6,411 bases of DNA, from NCBI GenBank assembly GCA_003219675.1, contig QHPW01000177.1, forward strand, positions 1 through 6,411, written 5' to 3'. The notes under the pieces are model-generated. The model ran no database searches. It was not told the DNA's origin and was given only the letters and a program-made list of their open reading frames with translations. Origin of the DNA: Verrucomicrobiota bacterium. Lineage in GTDB: Bacteria > Verrucomicrobiota > Verrucomicrobiia > Limisphaerales > AV2. Positions 4,296 through 6,411 of this stretch are shown here, piece after piece (position 1 is the first letter of the stretch; each line of letters opens with the position of its first letter). A program made the translations under genes and the position numbers.

Positions 4296-6411
4296 ATGAA
4301 GACGAACTGTCGGGCGGTCATTTCAGATTGTGCGTTTCTGAAAACCAAAACAACACAGCGCGGGCAAGCCTTTTGGCTTTGCTCGCTGGCGATCGGACTT
4401 CTCCTTGGGGGAAGTGTAATTACAACGCAAAGGGTGAACTCTGCCCCAGTGCCTGCCGCTGCGCGATTTCGCAGCGATCGGATCCTGGTCAAACCAAAGG
4501 AGAAAGTTTCATTACCGGAAATGGCCGAACTTCATTCCCGCTTCGGAAGCCAGGCTTTGCGCACGTTCTCTGGCATCGGCAATCTGCAGGTCCTCAAGCT
4601 ACCCCCGCAAGCCAACCTGCGAGCGATCATTGCCGCCTATCAACGAAGCGGTCGGGTCGCCTATGCAGAACCGGACTACACCGTGAACGTTCTTTTGGAA
4701 CCCAATGACTTCAACTATGGGAACGGCGATCTCTGGAACTTGAAAAACCTGGGCCAATACGACGGCGTGCCCGGAGCGGACATTCATGCGACCGAGGGCT
4801 GGGACATCCAAAACACCGCCAGCAATGTCATCGTGGCCGTGATCGACACCGGGGTGCGGTACACCCACGAAGACCTCGCGCCCAACATGTGGGTTAATCC
4901 CGGCGAGACCGGCCTCGATGAGCTGGGACGCGACAAGGCGACCAACGGCGTGGATGATGATGGGGACGGATACATCGACGACGTGCACGGCATCAACACG
5001 CTCCTGAACAACGGTGATCCAAACGACGATTACGGCCACGGCTCGCACGTTGCCGGGATCATCGGCGCGGCGGGCAATAACAGCGTCGGCGTGGTGGGGG
5101 TGTGCTGGCGGGTGCAATTGATGGCTTGCGAGTTTATCGACTCCCAGGGAAACGGCTCAATTTCGGACGCGATCACCTGCATTGATTACGCGCGGAGCAA
5201 AGGGGCGAGAATCATCAACGCCAGTTGGGGCAGCTACAGTTTCACGTCCGCGGCCCTGCAGGACGCGGTCAACAGCGTGCGCGACGAGGGGATCCTCTTT
5301 GTGGCGGCGTGCGGCAACAACGACAACGACAACGACGCGTTTTCTCTCTACCCGGCCAGTTATCGATACGACAACGTCGTTGCCGTGGCGGCCACGGACC
5401 GCACGGATACGAAGGCGTTCTTTTCCAATTTCGGGGCGAATACGGTCCAACTTGGCGCACCGGGTTCGCCGATCTTTTCGTGCTGGAACGGGTCGGACAG
5501 AGATTACCGTTATTTCGACGGCACGTCGATGGCCGCGCCGCAGGTTGCGGGCGCCTGCGCGCTGGTCTGGGCACATTATCCCGGTCTGACTCCTCACCAG
5601 GTCATCAGGCGCGTGTTGTCCGGAGTCGATCCGTTGCCCGGTCTTGCGGGCAAATGTGTTAGCGGCGGCCGTTTGAATCTGGCGAATGCGCTTGGCCCAC
5701 GCCCGCTACCGGAAGGTACGCCGATCACCTTTTGGGTGGATGACGCGTTGCCTGCAGGGGCTGTGCCTGGCGTCGATGGCGGTGATTCGTGGAGCGGTGA
5801 ACCCTGGAATTGGGTCACCAATAATCCCGCGCCCTATTCGGGCGCAGCGGCTCATCAGTCCGACCTCGTTTCCGGCATCCACCGGCACTACTTTGAAAAG
5901 GCGACGAACGCGCTGGAGGTGTTCACGGGGGACACGCTGTTTGCGTACATCTATCTGGATCCGAACAACCCGCCGCGGGAAGTCATGCTGGAGTGGAACG
6001 ACGGCTGTTATGAGCACCGGGCGTTTTGGGGAGAAAACGTCATTGCCTGGGGTACCTACGGGACTTCCAACCGTCGTGACATGGGCGACTTGCCGCCCGC
6101 CGGTCAGTGGGTGCGTTTGGAAGTGCCCGCCAGCCTGCTCGGCTTGGAAGGGGCAAGGCTGAACGGGATGAGCTTCATGCTGGTGGACGGTCGCGCCACC
6201 TGGGATTGCGCCGGCCGCGAGGCGAGCGCGCCTCCTCCGGACATCACACCACCGACCGTTACGATCACGGCTCCAGCCAACAATGCGACCGTTTCCGGTT
6301 CCTTGGTTACAGTGACGGCCAACGCCTCGGACGATGTCGACGTGGTGGGCGTGCAGTTCAAGCTGGACGGTGCCGACCTGGAGGCCGAGGTGACGACGGT
6401 GCCTTACCGCA
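4296..6411 (+). CDS. Secreted subtilisin-family (S8) serine protease with C-terminal DGGDSW module and Ig-like domain (3' partial)
   Basis: The frame is open for 705 codons and runs off the window end. The N-terminus has a basic stretch of about 25 residues then a hydrophobic segment (about 26-42), acting as a signal peptide (possible cut at NSA-PVP, about 50). Residues about 58-130 look like an inhibitory propeptide (RILVKPKE... YAEPDY). The S8 catalytic domain spans about 140-467 with all key residues: D184 in VIDTG, H248 in YGHGSHVAG, oxyanion N341 in AACGNND, and S411 in GTSMAAPQVAG. The insert NGVDDDGDGYIDDVHG (217-232) is typical of bacterial lanthipeptide-unrelated, Ca-binding S8 proteases. 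Several Cys (270, 278, 295, 339) could form disulfides after export. Residues about 478-640 are the DGGDSW/NPAPYSG module shared with the upstream gene, and 649-705 begin a Big_7-like Ig domain (TVTITAPANNATV, GVQFKLDG), cut by the window. The product should be an exported, self-activated endopeptidase acting outside the cell; substrates are unknown. Confidence 0.95.
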   Translation, partial: MKTNCRAVISDCAFLKTKTTQRGQAFWLCSLAIGLLLGGSVITTQRVNSAPVPAAARFRSDRILVKPKEKVSLPEMAELHSRFGSQALRTFSGIGNLQVLKLPPQANLRAIIAAYQRSGRVAYAEPDYTVNVLLEPNDFNYGNGDLWNLKNLGQYDGVPGADIHATEGWDIQNTASNVIVAVIDTGVRYTHEDLAPNMWVNPGETGLDELGRDKATNGVDDDGDGYIDDVHGINTLLNNGDPNDDYGHGSHVAGIIGAAGNNSVGVVGVCWRVQLMACEFIDSQGNGSISDAITCIDYARSKGARIINASWGSYSFTSAALQDAVNSVRDEGILFVAACGNNDNDNDAFSLYPASYRYDNVVAVAATDRTDTKAFFSNFGANTVQLGAPGSPIFSCWNGSDRDYRYFDGTSMAAPQVAGACALVWAHYPGLTPHQVIRRVLSGVDPLPGLAGKCVSGGRLNLANALGPRPLPEGTPITFWVDDALPAGAVPGVDGGDSWSGEPWNWVTNNPAPYSGAAAHQSDLVSGIHRHYFEKATNALEVFTGDTLFAYIYLDPNNPPREVMLEWNDGCYEHRAFWGENVIAWGTYGTSNRRDMGDLPPAGQWVRLEVPASLLGLEGARLNGMSFMLVDGRATWDCAGREASAPPPDITPPTVTITAPANNATVSGSLVTVTANASDDVDVVGVQFKLDGADLEAEVTTVPYR

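Noticed and set aside
4259..4708. 149-codon + frame at the protease start
   Set aside because: It is out of frame with the S8 protein, whose signal peptide and propeptide occupy the same bases.
4599..5117. 172-codon - frame with a Val/His-rich translation
   Set aside because: It is antisense to the protease catalytic domain around D184 and H248; the Val/Ile-rich look comes from reversing GAC/GAT-rich coding sequence.
5182..5662. Overlapping + and - frames inside the protease
   Set aside because: The S8 frame here carries N341 and S411 and is plainly the coding one; the others are Arg-rich shadows.

Overview
The window is GC-rich bacterial DNA with every gene on the + strand. It carries two large modular secreted proteins. 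Their shared C-terminal module contains the motifs DGGDSW, NPAPYSG, GQWVRLEVPAS and DGRATWD. I associate this module, together with FN3 and Big_7-type Ig-like repeats, with Verrucomicrobiota of the Pedosphaera/Limisphaerales type. That assignment comes from memory of the families, not from a search.

Layout: (1) Positions 1-169 are the 3' end of a STAS-domain, anti-sigma-factor-antagonist-like protein. (2) Positions 166-1326 encode a complete GT4-type glycosyltransferase that overlaps the STAS gene by ATGA, which suggests the tail of a polysaccharide operon. (3) Positions 1327-1480 are a short gap. (4) Positions 1481-3565 encode a secreted multidomain protein: signal peptide, FN3, a caspase/gingipain-like (C25-like) core, FN3 and a Big_7-like Ig domain. 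Its reading frame breaks near a G-rich stretch at about 3519-3547. (5) The next module continues in another frame and ends at 3981. A caller would see it as a separate small gene, 3562-3981. (6) Positions 3973-4095 hold a compact palindromic repeat that supplies the last residues and stop codon of that fragment. (7) Positions 4096-4295 are non-coding leader, with short direct repeats and a plausible Shine-Dalgarno site. (8) From 4296 to beyond the window end runs a secreted subtilisin-family (S8) protease with an intact catalytic triad. It carries the same C-terminal module followed by the same kind of Ig-like domain.

The STAS and glycosyltransferase genes look like one unit for regulation and synthesis of a surface polysaccharide. 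The two secreted proteins form a second theme: extracellular protease-fold proteins with shared C-terminal appendages. The main points of interest are the frame break, the apparently non-canonical active site of the C25-like core, the swapped order of the shared modules in the two neighbours, and the structured repeat at the end of the broken gene.
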